From contig NW_002060961.1 in the NCBI RefSeq assembly GCF_000150275.1, positions 390,393 to 454,392 of the forward strand: 64,000 bases of DNA, written 5' to 3'. Source of the DNA: Trichoplax adhaerens. Taxonomy: Eukaryota; Placozoa; Uniplacotomia; Trichoplacea; Trichoplacidae. Within the stretch, counting starts at the first letter, position 1; each line of letters opens with the position of its first letter. The notes below the pieces were generated by a model. That model saw nothing but the letters and a program-made list of their open reading frames with translations, did no database searches and was not told where the DNA came from. The translations under genes and the position numbers were made by a program. Below are positions 44,883 to 57,136 of this stretch, piece by piece.

Positions 44883-47487
44883 AATGATTAGAAGCGTGAA
44901 ATATATTGGAGAGGTATTAATGACCTCATCTGAGAGACAAATAACAAAGAATGAAGAATTGTATTGCTTATTTCTATTGTCTTACAATTAAGAATTTTAA
45001 ACATTTAATGTAAATCTATAACAGCTAAAAGCAAAGATACTGTTTATCCATTTTGTGATGCAGTGACAATTGTAAATACACAATTTTTAGCATTTTACAG
45101 TTACTTCTTTTGATCTACCATTGATGAAAGTTATCTATTTAGCATATGCTTGTGTAAATGTAGCCTCATTTTTGTAGTATTTAGTCTCGGAAAGCATCTT
45201 TTAATCCTTAACATGTGAGTAGCTCCCTACCCTTTTGCAATTATTATTCAAATCCGTTGTCTTGTCCGTATACACATAGAGAATTATCTTCTAAATTTGA
45301 GATGTCGTTAATTTGTGAGAGTTTTACAAAATTCAGTATGATATGACAAACTGTTTTCATATTTTCTGCTTTGGTAGTAGGGTAGTGATTGTTGTTGTTT
45401 TAATTCTATAGTAAGGCAGGATCATTTTATACTGTTACTATCATCTCATAGTAATTCTGAACTAGTGTCAGGAATAATAGCCGACAAATATTATGATACG
45501 AGAAAGTATCTACGATTAGATTTCAGATAGACACGTGTTATTATTATTTAATGTCTATGATATTAGTTCTAAATTTGGAAAGTTACGTCTGTTGACTGAG
45601 TAAAATGGGGTATAATACGCAAGTGTATTATATATTTGAGATTCAATTAAAATAATTGTAACTAATTCGTATAGAGTATATCTATTTCTGTATTTCGATC
45701 CTGTAGCAATAATGTTGGGTAATAAAATTACACTTGATAACTGTTAGGAAGATTTTTAAGACGTGCAAGTTTATTAATCTAAACATCGCCTTTAGAGCAA
45801 TATTTAGCTTTGAGGAGGTATTGTATCTCGAAAAATCTCGAGTATAAATATGGCTTAATCGGTTTGTACTGCAGAAGATAATTGTACTAAGCCATTCTAT
45901 TATTTGTACAATTAATAATACTATACATTTAAGTTGTAGAACATGAAATATTCCAATTCTTCTCCATTAAAGTAATTGGATATTTTTGATGATTCTAAAT
46001 GATAAGGCATGTCATGATTAGATTGCATGCTATTACTGCTCAGTAAAAAATTTTCGATAGGATTAGTATTTTAAGCTTCCAATTCATAGTTCTATAACTG
46101 CCTCCTTCTAGGGTTCTCAACTCACTTACTGATCACAAGAGGACGATAGCAAGTGCAGTAATTTTGATTATTATATACAATAAATGGATCAATTAACTCG
46201 GTTGGGCTTTAATCCTTTAAATTAATTAAAAACTGAAATTGAAATTACTTCAAGTCTAGGCCGGTAGAAAAGTCATCAGTAGTCGTCGCAGATAGATGGT
46301 ATTTGCCGATTAACAGCATCATCGCAGAGGAATGAGTAGTCTACCGGCTGTACTATGTGACATATTTACGATTTACCATTCTACTATACTATCCGTTATA
46401 GCTGTAGATATTGCCGTGCATACAGATTTATCCACTGCTTTATAATCTTCTAATTAATCCATCAATTGATTGAGTTATTATTCTAGTCAGTACAGTATAC
46501 GGAGATGGCTATTTTTCAGGCTATCGATTATCAGGAATTCAAGTATTGTAATCCTATTTACTTCATTTTAACGTTGTACTGCGGCATAGCGCAGTACAAA
46601 ATGAAAGTACTGTTATGTATGATAGACTGGTAATGTCTAGGAATTAGGGCAGATAAATTACATAGCTGCCTAACTGATAAGATAACTATATGATACTAAT
46701 ATCGTAACTGTATTGATACGTTCACTAGTAATTTACTAATACGTATGTAATATATATATCACTTGTGGGAAAGGCAACCCAGAATAAAGAAGTGGACTCC
46801 ACGCATCAGGCTACTTTGCAGTGTCTAACCGAGTATTGCATGATTGATCTAGGGTCGCGATAGAGAACATAACGAGTACTATCCATATATAATTAACCAG
46901 TGGCTAATAAGTACTAGAGAGCAATATTCCTCACTTTAGGTAAAGGTGCAACTTGTAAGTTATAATCTATGTAGGAAGTTCTAAGTGCAATCATAATAAG
47001 AATTTTAAAAGCTGCCATTGCAATCTTTGTTGCATGGTGACATTATTTTTGCTAGCAACTAGCTTCTTCGTCATACTACTTAGGCATATGGGTTACTTAC
47101 TAGTGTAACATTAGTAACCCATGGGCCATGAGCGTGCCAAAATTGACTGTAGAATACAGTAGCAAAAATGATGTCACCTGACCCTTTCTCAGGTCTAAAT
47201 GACTGACTAATACAGTCATACAGGTCTCTGTCATACAGAACAGTATTGAACATTACAGTACATATACAGTAGTAAACACAATATAAAGTACCGTACCGGA
47301 TACTGTACAATGTACTGTAGTGCACATCGATTAAAATTGCGTGGAACAGGATCTCGTTGAAAGCTCGATCAGATTGCAAATGTTGAACTGATTGAACTCA
47401 GCAGCCCAATTCTGGATATAGCAATCCAGGTAAAGCAGCTTACAAACGATATACTAACCTATGAGACGGTGACGAATCCTATACACA
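44883..47487. other. Intergenic interval SPATA4-GEMIN8
   Basis: No exon series or recognisable peptide on either strand. It contains the SPATA4 3' UTR, the MITE-like element at 47036-47178, a small TGTACAGT cluster at 47255-47325 and probably the GEMIN8 promoter. Confidence 0.5.
47036..47178. mobile_element. MITE-like inverted-repeat element, copy 2
   Basis: 143 bp bounded by GGTGACATTATTTTTGCT (47036-47053) and its inverted partner agcaaaaatgatgtcacc (47161-47178), 17 of 18 positions matching. Inside is a second palindrome, atgggttact (47088-47097) with agtaacccat (47113-47122). No ORF and no obvious target-site duplication. Confidence 0.65.
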
Positions 47488-49090
47488 ATGAATCGTACTA
47501 GCGATCCTCGATGGCGTGATTACTATCATTACTGGTATAATAATAATAATAATAATAATAGTAACTATTATCCTTATTGCAACTGGCTGCCAAATTATCA
47601 CACCATACCTCCCCAATTCAATCATAGTTATAATAATCATTATTATAATCAGTACTACTACTACTATAGTTATTATAATCAGTATTATTGGAATTATTGG
47701 AATCAAGTACACGATTATCATTCAGAATCACCCTCTGATGAAAGATGGCTACCTTATGGACATCACCAGCCTAATAAGGCTGAATACGAGTATGATCCTT
47801 CCCAATATAATCATGACGAGTATCTTAATGATCCATATCTAGTGAATAACAACAGGTTTTCAGGTATGCATCGTAATTCCCACATAGTGCACTTTGCTAG
47901 ATTATTCTGTTTATAATAACTAGTACTAAAACTCAATCTAACAACGGGTGCTAACATCAGTATCTGATTTATTATGCACTGACATCGCGTCATTTTTATG
48001 ATGAGAGAGTGTTTTGTACTGTCTAGTGGAGTCCTGAACCATTCATAGGCAGTGATAGTATTTTGTACTATAGCAAGCTTTCATCCTTGTCTGGTAACTG
48101 ATGCATTAAATTAAAATTGATAAAAGATGACGAATTTACTCCATACTCCGATAATATTTACATGCAATAGTGGATCGTATTATGCTACATGCAGTATACG
48201 GACTAAGCACACCGGTGATACCGTAGGCGCTGTAGCATACTAATAGAGTCTCGTATATTGTCTTGTAGATTATATAATTATTAAATCAATATACAAATGG
48301 TATTTTGTGGAAGCATCAAGCCAAATGATATATATTTATTTATGAATAGAGACTACTTATCCTGCTGTAGAGGAAGAACCGGATGAAGTAGATGATGACA
48401 ATGAAGGCGAAGAGGAACCAACATTTACCCTAAATGAAGTATTTCTAGAATATTTGATACAATCGGAGAAGCGTCGTCAAGGTATGAAATTGTAATTCAG
48501 TGATACTTATTTATCTACATATTGAAAGGGAGCTAATGTAGATAACGCTTACTTGTGATTTCATACAAGTGAAGTGAGTATAGCTACCTATTTTGCTATT
48601 AGAATCGATATAAAATTATTGTGAATGATTATGTAACGATTATACTTTGCCTTAAAAGAGAGGAAACTAAAAGAGAGACAAATGGAAAAAGAAGAAGGTA
48701 CTTTGCATACAATATAATTTATTAGTACTTATTTTAAGTGTCGTGTATTATTAAGTATGCCGTTAGGTATTCGGTAGTGGCATCCGAGTCTTTGTAACTT
48801 TGACAGTTGATGAGTGATTGTAATAAAGTAATTACTAGCGTTAATAAATTACTCTTTGATTCATAGAAGAGAAAATGATACTAGGAGTAAAAATAGATGA
48901 ATCTGCCGAAGATGCTACTGATATTAGAAAGGCAAGATTAAATGAAAAGTACGGTGATAGTGCTATGGAAATAGAGCAATTAGAAACTCAACTTCAACTA
49001 TCGTTTAATACTTATTCTGATAAAAATCATCCGATACTATGGCCCGTTCTGCCCTTAAATTTACGTTATACGTCTGAAGAAGTGCAATGA
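47488..49090 (+). CDS. GEMIN8: Gemin8, SMN-complex subunit
   Basis: Part of the SMN complex that loads Sm rings onto snRNAs; in vertebrates it bridges SMN and Gemin6/7 (family knowledge). Exons: 47488-47863, 48350-48481, 48659-48697, 48867-49090; 256 aa, phases closing, close to human (about 242 aa). The N-terminus has the aromatic start DPRWRDYYHYWY, like human RPWYSHPVYARYWQHY, then an expanded Asn/Tyr-rich stretch. The acidic middle EEPTFTLNEVFLEYLIQSEK matches the human segment before its ETERHREERR. The C-terminus carries the diagnostic block KARLNEKYGDSAMEIEQLE, LQLSFNTYSDK and ILWPVLPLNLRY (human [22 protein letters not shown] and YWPVIPLKF). Exon 3 is only 39 nt. Tail to tail with TMEM33. 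Confidence 0.93.
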
Positions 49091-49979
49091 AAAGATAAAG
49101 TAATGTATTTGCTATTTTACATTATGGAAGTGAGATAAAATACTTCCTTTTCGTCATAAGATTGTATCTTAGTGATCATTCTTTCTCGTTGATAAAAACG
49201 TTTTGTATCGTATTGTATATATATTCGTTTAATTTAATCAATAACTGTACCATTACCGTTATAGACAGCATATTGCCGCTATCTAAAAATTTTCTATGGT
49301 TATATCATTTCACCTTTTCTTTGTAATTGATTCTATAGGCTTAAGAGGTAAACACTTACGGCTGATTTGCATGAAACTGTAACCCTTAGTTTCAATGTTG
49401 GTGCCGTTTTTGCACATCTGATGCGGTTACCGCGTTGCGACGCGTATTTTACATATAAAAAATCTCTTCAGTTCGGATGTTTAATTAATTTAGATTATAT
49501 CAAAGCAAGTTTATTTCATATGATAACGGTGTAGTGCTAATTGACATAATGAGAACTAGTACTTTAATATAGGTATTTGAAGTAAAATTGAAGCGTCTTT
49601 TCATATACTGAAATCAATTCGTATAAGGGCTTTGAGGACTTCCACTAGCATCTTGGGGTCTTGAACAGTACGAAATTGTACTATTGTATGCTTTCATTGT
49701 AAGGCTTGCATTGGACGTCACTGTATGGTTTATCTAAAATATAACTTAAAATACTTTTGGTATTCGGGACATAAAAGGGATATTTATTACATAATACCAC
49801 ATAAAACAGCAGCAATGATTTCCGCTGTGATATGATCCAAAGATGAATGAATGTACAATAAATATAAATCTATAAGAATTAAAGACAGTTTATGATTTTC
49901 TAATAATAGTAGTGTATTGCCACTGCTTATGAGAAATTGATATCAAGTATCAAGTTCATTTCAATAAAAGAATCAAAGT
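49091..49979. other. Convergent 3' interval GEMIN8/TMEM33
   Basis: About 890 bp between the stop codons of two convergent genes. AATAAA on the plus strand at 49857-49862 and tttatt (AATAAA on minus) near 49783 could serve as poly(A) signals, in which case the two 3' UTRs would overlap. No other gene seen. Confidence 0.45.
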
Positions 49980-52902
49980 TCACCCTTGAAATACACATAC
50001 ATTGCCGGTTTTAATCTGTGCTAAACCAACAATGTCCACTTGATTACTTCGGATGTACAAATGAGGATCTATTACATAATGGAAGCTGTAGTGATTACAG
50101 CAGTGATTGCAAGATTCAACGTGTTCAATGAGTAAATGTAAACGATAATCTATAGAGTGGCTGATATACTCAGTTTTCAATAAGATAAAAAGCTAAAATT
50201 ATAAAATGTTTAGCTAAAGTATACTGTAATGTAAACTGAATTTACTCATACACATACAATTCCTCACATTATGATGCATATACAACACAGGCATATCCTG
50301 ACGTGTATTCGCACGCTTTATTATGAAGCAGTGTAATTACAAAAGGTAAGGTATGATTGAGATCAAAAAATCGCTGAAGTTAGTATATTGGTTAAGTCAG
50401 CCTTTGATCAACAATTTCAAGCACTACAGAAGACTCCGTAATAATTTATGGTAAACAGTTGCTATTTAAATCGATGTAATATCATAAGTACAGTACAGTG
50501 AGCCTTAAAGGCCGAGGTGAAATGTGCCTGTACTTCGATCAATTAGAAATTATGGGCATAACTTGTTTACAAAGTTTATAAATCGATATCCAAAGGTCCT
50601 AAGGAATGCAGGGCAACTTGGTCGGGAAGTTAGATACTCTATGGCCAAACGGTATTGATAGAAAACTTGCCTAATAAATGATCACATAGATGAAATGATA
50701 GTTAGTAGAGGTGGACACTATCTGCAGCATTAGGTCATTAAAAGTAGTAGTAGCTAAGGTACAAACCTAGAATATGGATTTCTTTGTGAAGTATAGCGCA
50801 TACAAAGAAATCTGTAATAGACGAAAGGTAGCAAAATACTGCCACCACCACTGAAAAAAGATTTTAATTACAGATTATCATAATTACATTTGATGTCGAA
50901 TCGCATAGTTATTCTAGTAATAGATAATCCTTTATAATCATATAGCTCCTTCGAGTGAATAACATACGAAAACAATTGGAATATAACCATGGGCATCAAG
51001 ATAACTTCAGTAGACGCAGCAAACATCATCAACATTTGTTGCTTTTGATGAACGTAACTGGTTAATCCACGAAGCATCCTAGATGATAATGGATGTACAA
51101 TGTAAGGATTAAGTTTCAAATGATATGTAATGTTAGCAACAGTAGGTACTATTATACATACTGGAATGATCCAGGGCTAGTAAGCTATGAATTTGAAGAT
51201 AATTGTATGAGTCAGTAATAGTGGGTGAATCATTATAAAGTCTGACAAAAGTAAGTTATCATAGCTCTAGAAAATTTTATGATATAAAAGAGACCATACA
51301 AGATATTCAAGAGATGCTTACGTTTAATAGCGTAGTTGTGAATGTACAAGCATGTAATAGAGCAAAGATACCAACTGGAAATAAAACAGCTGAAACAGAT
51401 AAAATCTTTAAGTTACCGCTTTTCATATTATAATTATTATTAATGCAATTGCAAATACATGCGCATATATAGTCTACCAATGTGTAAAATACTACTCTCG
51501 GATAAAGACACAAAAGCACAAATGAACTATTTTAAATTCAAAATGGTAAATCAAATAATGGTCAAGTTATTAGTAACCTTTTTACTTACGGGTTATCGGC
51601 ATATGGGCCATAAAGAGGAAACAGAACAAAAGATAATGGAAGCTATCTTCTCGAACAAGTTGGTTTAAGTATTCGCGTGACATTTGAAAAGGCTAAAAGG
51701 AAATAACACAATCGTACTACTCTTTATTTTAACAGTTTCAAATGACATAAAAGGATGGCTGCCACTGTTCTATTACTGATGTAAATTGACTAGACTTGAA
51801 GACATGAAAAAGAAACAGAATAGAAGATAATAGAAGCTATCTTCTCGAACAAGTCGGTTAAAGCATTCGCGTGATATTTGCAAAGACTCTTACAGAAAGA
51901 ATACAATCATACTAGCTTTCGTTTGATAGGTTAGGAATGAAATAAAATGATGAAGGTCTCCCGTCCCATTCATGATGTTAATTGACTGGACTTTAAAGTT
52001 GATGAAAACTTGAGGTACAATACAAAAACAGTAACTATATACCGTACAATAGCATGTAGAAGTACTACAACACATCTATTTAATAGTTATAAAGCAAAAT
52101 TGAATTATTGATTTTGGACAGTAAACATTAGCAATATTGATTACTTCGTGTGTACGCTCATATCTCATTAATTCAATGGCTATATTTACCCACTACATGA
52201 TAATCTAGGGACGAATACTAGATAAAAATTGATAGTTTAATGCACACAATTTTTTGGTTCGTTAATTAAAATTGGATTAACGTTTAATTTAATATGAAAT
52301 CTACAATACGAACGTTGATGAACTATGGACAGGTACACTACTATCACAAAATACCCGTTGCATGATCATTAAATGATTTAACATAACTGATGTGAATTTT
52401 CATAAACATACAAGATGGCACATCAGATACTTAAAATTTGGATAGCAAGGCTTACAATCGGTAAGTACATCAATACACGGTGATTACATTGCTAGTTCTA
52501 ATTACCGGAGAACGTTGATAAGTTCGTATGGAGGAAGTAATGGCACCACACATTATTGCTCTTCTGTAGTGTACTAGTTGAATTCTAGCGTAGAATAGGT
52601 AAAAAATTCATTTTCTCTTTATTAGAGCGTCTGTCTAGAGAATTTGATGGCGATACTATTTGCTCATTATTTCTAAAATTACGATCGTTTTTTCGTTATC
52701 ATGGAAGTATTTTGTTGATTCTGTTCTTATTGCCTTATTCTCTATGCTCATATATATACAGTATATGCGAGTATACAGTACAGTAAATGCAAAAGAAAAT
52801 TCCGACGTTTACAATAACTTACCCAGTAATAGGAAGAATATAAAAGATGCAACTCCATACTGTTACAATTCTGGAGATCCACATACAAGTCTGCAATTTA
52901 TT
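49980..52902 (-). CDS. TMEM33: TMEM33/Pom33-family ER and nuclear-envelope membrane protein
   Basis: Multi-pass protein that shapes ER tubules with reticulons and modulates the unfolded protein response (family knowledge). Exons: 52902-52823, 52506-52584 (minus), 51692-51590, 51389-51322, 51184-51162 (23-nt micro-exon), 51078-50968, 50850-50767, 50160-49980; 242 aa, phases closing, human 247. Matches to human, in order: NKLQTCMWISRIVTVW (NKLDTAMWLSRLFTVY), HYRRAIMCGAITSSIR (FYQRALLANALTSALR), FQMSREYLNQLVREDSFHYL (FQLSRAFLAQALLEDSCHYL), VLFPVGIFALLHACTFTTTL (IFPVLLFSLLHAATYTKKVL), QKQQMLMMFAASTEVILMP, and FVYYRFLCMRYTSQRNPY (FIYYRFLTLRYSSRRNPY). The N-terminal ~20 residues are not located (a TAG precedes exon 1 in frame, so a further exon is likely). 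The C-terminal exon is the least certain. Confidence 0.93.
51590..51985 (-). repeat. Tandem duplication of a TMEM33 exon with its upstream intron (~195 bp unit)
   Basis: The exon at 51590-51692 and its upstream intron (to about 51785) recur as 51796-51985. The best block is gaagctatcttctcgaacaa, at 51641 and again at 51831. Matching intron blocks include acaatcgtactactcttta versus acaatcatactagctttcg and gtaaattgactagacttgaa versus gttaattgactggactttaa. Confidence 0.85.
51796..51886 (-). CDS. TMEM33: Duplicate (possibly mutually exclusive) TMEM33 exon
   Basis: The upstream copy keeps an acceptor AG at the aligned position (51888-51887) and an open frame: SLQISRECFNRLVREDSF, then YYLLFCFFFMSS, versus PFQMSREYLNQLVREDSF, then HYLLFCFLFMAHMPIT in the main exon. 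With a weak GTCTAG donor the exon is 91 nt and phase-compatible (0 in, 1 out) with the same neighbours as the main copy. Differences are mostly conservative. It could be a mutually exclusive exon that swaps a membrane helix, or a decaying copy, since its donor is poor. Confidence 0.5.
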
Positions 52903-54399
52903 CTGGGTTAAAAATTCCTATCCAAGAAGGTAAATGAACAAGGGATTAATTCAGAATTGATTGATTTTCACTTTCATGTCGTTTCGACTATAGTGGATAG
53001 TAGAGCTATACAGTTCCATCACGCATTGAACTATGCAATACACTAGAGTGGTGAACAAAGATATTCTCCTCGTTGCTCATTTATGTAGTGTCTATGCTCA
53101 TACAAATTGAAGGATTTTTAGGATATAGTCCATATGAGAATTAAGATTGTTTCTCCACTAAAATACATATAGATCTCATTTATCTTATGGCAATTTTGAT
53201 CCTATTTGCTGACAGGACGTATATACTATCCTACAATTGGACTGGTTGAGAGTGTTGATGCTACGATAGATAGTTATCGATTGCATCTCTTTCATAAGTC
53301 TATGGAACGTCATTAACTTGATGGCCTTAGCTACGCACGATTGAGGACCATCATTTAGAAATAGACAGTTTGATCCACGTTGATATAAGGACTACCAGTA
53401 TAAATTGCAAAGAACTTGAAAAGTGAGGGAATGTAATTTACGCTAAATCGAAAAGGGATAGAGCCGATTGAATAGGTTAGTATCTCTATGACTAGTTTGC
53501 TGATCATTGAGTACAAGTACCGTCATTGTTGCATAATGCTATAGCACTGCAGTTAATACTAAAAGTTATATCAACAGTTACTCATTTATAGGGTGTAAGT
53601 GAAGGATTTTGATTCTTTCAGTCGGTGTGGAGAAGAAAATATGTAGGCTATCGCAATCGGGAACGATCCGTCTTTGTTTGGTCGGACAGACAAGGAAAGC
53701 GCTTTGCGGATCCCATTCATTTCACGTCCATGATCCTGTAGTGATGTCGCTGGCAGCACATTGATACTATCTACTATTTGAGTGATTGAACTAGCTTATT
53801 TTAGGATGGATCCTATCCCTTCGATTAGTCGTCATGATGACTGAATGGCTTTTAGTGTAGTATGATCCATCAGCATGATCACTTCTGTATGCTCTAGCTA
53901 ATAAAGAAGCAAATGCTGCTGATGATCGTTGAGCAGCCATCGTCAATCCCTTTGATGAAATGGAATGGGAGACTATTGACACTACTGATAAGACTACAAA
54001 GAGGATACATCATCCATTGAACTTGTTCAATCCTTTTTTCTGTCGTTTATTCCAAGGATGGAATAGCTTAGTCGTCGAATGGCAAACTGTACAAGCAGAG
54101 GCATGGGCAAAGCGAAAAAGACAAATTGGAAATCAATGACATGATTGATGACTTAGTACAGCACTATCAACGGGGGGGGGGGAGACCAGAAAATAGTAGT
54201 TTCAATTCTTCCTTTCAAAAATTTTCAAGTCATGATCCTCTATGGGCTAAAAGCATTGGATGATGACTACTCTATCGTCGTTTATTACCTTCATAGATTG
54301 CGGCCTGGTGGCTTGCTGTTGGCTAGAAGAACTCTCCGACATGTTGTCTATTCTGATCGACTTTATGGAGGTTGTAGAGTGGAGACACTGTATCTATAT

Positions 54400-54620
54400 A
54401 CTGTATAGTGTATACTGTACACTGTACACTGTACACCGTATAATGTACAGTGTACAGTGCAGACTATGCTACAGTATTTTGCACTGGTTCAGTACAGTAT
54501 GTACAGTACTGTAATGAGATCGTTGTGAGGTTGTACTGTACTGTACAGTAGAGTGAAGACACTGTATTTGTACGGTACACTACGGTATTTTGCACTGGTA
54601 CAGTATGTACTGTAATAGGA
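54400..54620. repeat. TGTACAGT/ACTGTACA repeat cluster
   Basis: Alternating tgtacactgtacactgtac and tgtacagtgtacagtgcag near 54412-54465, and ttgtactgtactgtacagta near 54530. Same self-complementary family as at 6.8-8.1 kb and 21-23 kb. The sub-unit from 'gagtgaagacactgtat' to 'cactggtacagtatg' partly repeats 'gagtggagacactgtat' to 'cactggttcagtacagtatg' about 170 bp upstream. Confidence 0.75.
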
Positions 54621-55236
54621 TCGTGTGACGTAATCACAAAGCATCATTGGCCCATTCGACTATGGATGACGATGATGGAAGATGGTCAAGTGTTGGATCA
54701 TGCTGCCAAATTTCGAGAAATTTCCATGCCAAGTCAAGTATCGATTGGACTTTTACTGCCTGTACAATCTGAAAATAAAATATAGAAATAGGTATCTAGA
54801 GACAATCTGTCTACAGCATTGCACAGGGTACATGTGTCAAGACTGCTGCATTCAATCATGACTTGGATCATAATGAGTACAGGATGGAAAGTTGGCCGCA
54901 CTTTCCTGTCTCTTTCCAAGTCGATGTTGGCCATTCCCAAAGGAAGAGAGGTCAAATATTCATTGATTGATGAATGAATAATGAATGATGACATGGAATT
55001 ATGGTGTCTTACTGTATTTACGAGTATACAATAGTCGACGAAATAGACCACTGATGAAGCCAATACAGGAATTGCTGACTCAGTCGAGTCCAACGTCCGA
55101 TGGTCCATCTATCACCAAAAATGACCTCAACATAAAACTGGTGTGGCCTAGGCTTTTCAAAGTTCAACAATAGCTCAACTTTCTCATACTCCAGCTGCAA
55201 ATTACTGCACTTTAGTAAGCCTGTTTGATAGATCAC

Positions 55237-55274
55237 GGACTACTAGAAATTTTCCAGGAAATATCTAGTAGTCC
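55237..55274. repeat. Perfect 11-bp-stem hairpin related to the one at 25.1 kb
   Basis: ggactactaga (55237-55247) and tctagtagtcc (55264-55274) are perfect inverted repeats around a 16-nt loop. The right arm shares atatctagtagtcc exactly with 25147-25160. Confidence 0.65.
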
Positions 55275-57136
55275 GGGTACACTGTACAATATAGGCTTAC
55301 TATAGGAAATGGCAAATTTTTGAACTTTCAAAAGCCTAAGCTATACCAGCTTGACTCGCTTGTTACTTTTGTATGATATACAACTATAGACTTCATCTCC
55401 ATGGATTCTACTGAGTTCGGAGTAATATTGCTAAATGTGTGGGAGCCTTATTAGATAGTCTATCTTACTGTCCTGCACAACATCCCAAAATGTGTAAAGC
55501 CAATATCGTATCTAATCGGTGAGCTATGTTGTCAACACCGGTTAAATCGCGATATCCATTTCATCACTGGTATACTGTACACGACATTCTGTTATACTGT
55601 AAGCAAAGCCAATATCAGCTGACTCAACTCCGTACTTCCTTTGATTGATGACAGTAACTAATTAATGTTATACGAGACCGCTATGACAGGTACATCGTCC
55701 GCAATGGCCAATACACAATTACCCATTTGTACAGTCGATCATTGCAAAACAGTGATCAATCAATCATAAATAGTTCAATTATCGTTCTAGCCGCGGAACC
55801 CAAGGGGAAACTGTGGAAGCAAAAGAAAGAAGGAAAATGCCAAGTTCCTGTATTGCAAAGGGAATTTCTATCTGCATCATATCTACCTGGGCATAATAAA
55901 AATCGAGTATCTGTTGATCGCTGATTGTGGATTATGACAGTATATGAGCTTAAGTGGAGTTACTACTTACGTCCATGTTTGGACAACGTCAACAATTAAT
56001 GAATACGACACTGATTGGACAGTAGAAATGACACAATCATAATGAGTGTAGTGTTGTCCTATAGTACCGTAATGTGGCATTTTTACCCGTACATAGGAAT
56101 GGTGAATACATTCGCTACGGCGGTATCGCGAAACTAGAAAGGCTCTTATTCTGAGCTGCCATTAAAGGGAAAATTCTCTTCCAATGGAGGCTAAATTTTG
56201 CCTGCTACTGCATTTGCATGACGTCATTCCTTTCCCTCCATGCCTCGAGCGCAGCTGCGCAATATCGTTCATACCATAGGCAATTGGGCAATGGGCATGC
56301 TTGCCGTAGGTCACGAGGTAAAGATCTCTTTGTCTTTCTTTTTCTTCGAGGTCACGAGAAGTGCCCGCTTAGCCAGGAAATTCGGGACCACTTCATTACC
56401 GTCACGGTCCGTTATAGTACCGGATCGGTCATGGACTCTAGGGCTGAACCGGACCGGGTTAGGTCCTGGTTATAAATCCACTTGGACTCCACACCAGTCC
56501 GGCAGTCTCAGTTCAAGTCGCTATGGTGATTTAGCCAATTCTCTCAGTCTGTCGAATCGGCTGTTTGTGGACTTTTATAGTAATTTTACATTGATAAAGG
56601 ACATATTATCTTCGATCAAGGTGGTGTAGAGCTAGATCTACTTTAAGTCGTTGCTGTAGTCCATTGCAAGAGTTGCTACATTGCCAATTGGAGCCTATCA
56701 CTACTAGATATACTGCATTGATTCTTTTAGCGATCTGTCAGCCGGTACTGGTCAGCCCCAACTCAATATCCTATTGGGACCCTACATCCTAATTGCTGTC
56801 CAGGCAAGCGGCAGGTGGGTGGTGCGCCGTCAAGAAAGACTTAATTAGAGGATCCTGTCCTTAACCACTTTCTCAAAGAGACGAATAACTCATTAAAATC
56901 GATTCATATCATTTCTCCAGAGCTGTGATACTAGCACACAACCATCAGCCTCTTACTGCTTAGTGGCACAGATAGGTAAAGTAAGATCTAAAATTAATCA
57001 ATTAATTAATGATTGATCGATATCTTGGATACAAGTATCAATTTCATGACTGTCACGGAGTCGATGCATTAATTTATTGGCTATCGCTACAGGTGATTGC
57101 TCATTTGTCATATACGAGTAAAAGAAAATAGTCGTG

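Larger units (their letters stand above)
52903..57136. other. Gene-poor interval TMEM33 to ankyrin gene
   Basis: No recognisable coding exon was found on either strand. An N-terminal TMEM33 exon may lie just above 52903. Contents: a TGTACAGT cluster (54400-54620), a run of 11 G (54172-54182), a hairpin (55237-55274), and a somewhat GC-richer patch at 56200-56870 with no ORF I can support. Confidence 0.5.

Noticed and set aside
47479-47842. Ile/Thr-rich hydrophobic ORFs overlapping GEMIN8 exon 1
   Set aside because: Off-frame and antisense readings of the Asn/Tyr codon runs; the GEMIN8 frame has homology and correct splice junctions.
52660-52911. 83-aa plus-strand ORF
   Set aside because: It overlaps the first recognised TMEM33 exon on the opposite strand; only the minus strand shows homology and splice sites.
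56218-56629. ORFs of 85 and 129 aa in a GC-richer patch
   Set aside because: Two overlapping frames of similar length, no family resemblance, no splice context; not supported as a gene.
57134-57136. GTG as start of the ankyrin protein
   Set aside because: The codon immediately before the first ATG is GTG; a nuclear animal gene is expected to start at the ATG at 57137.
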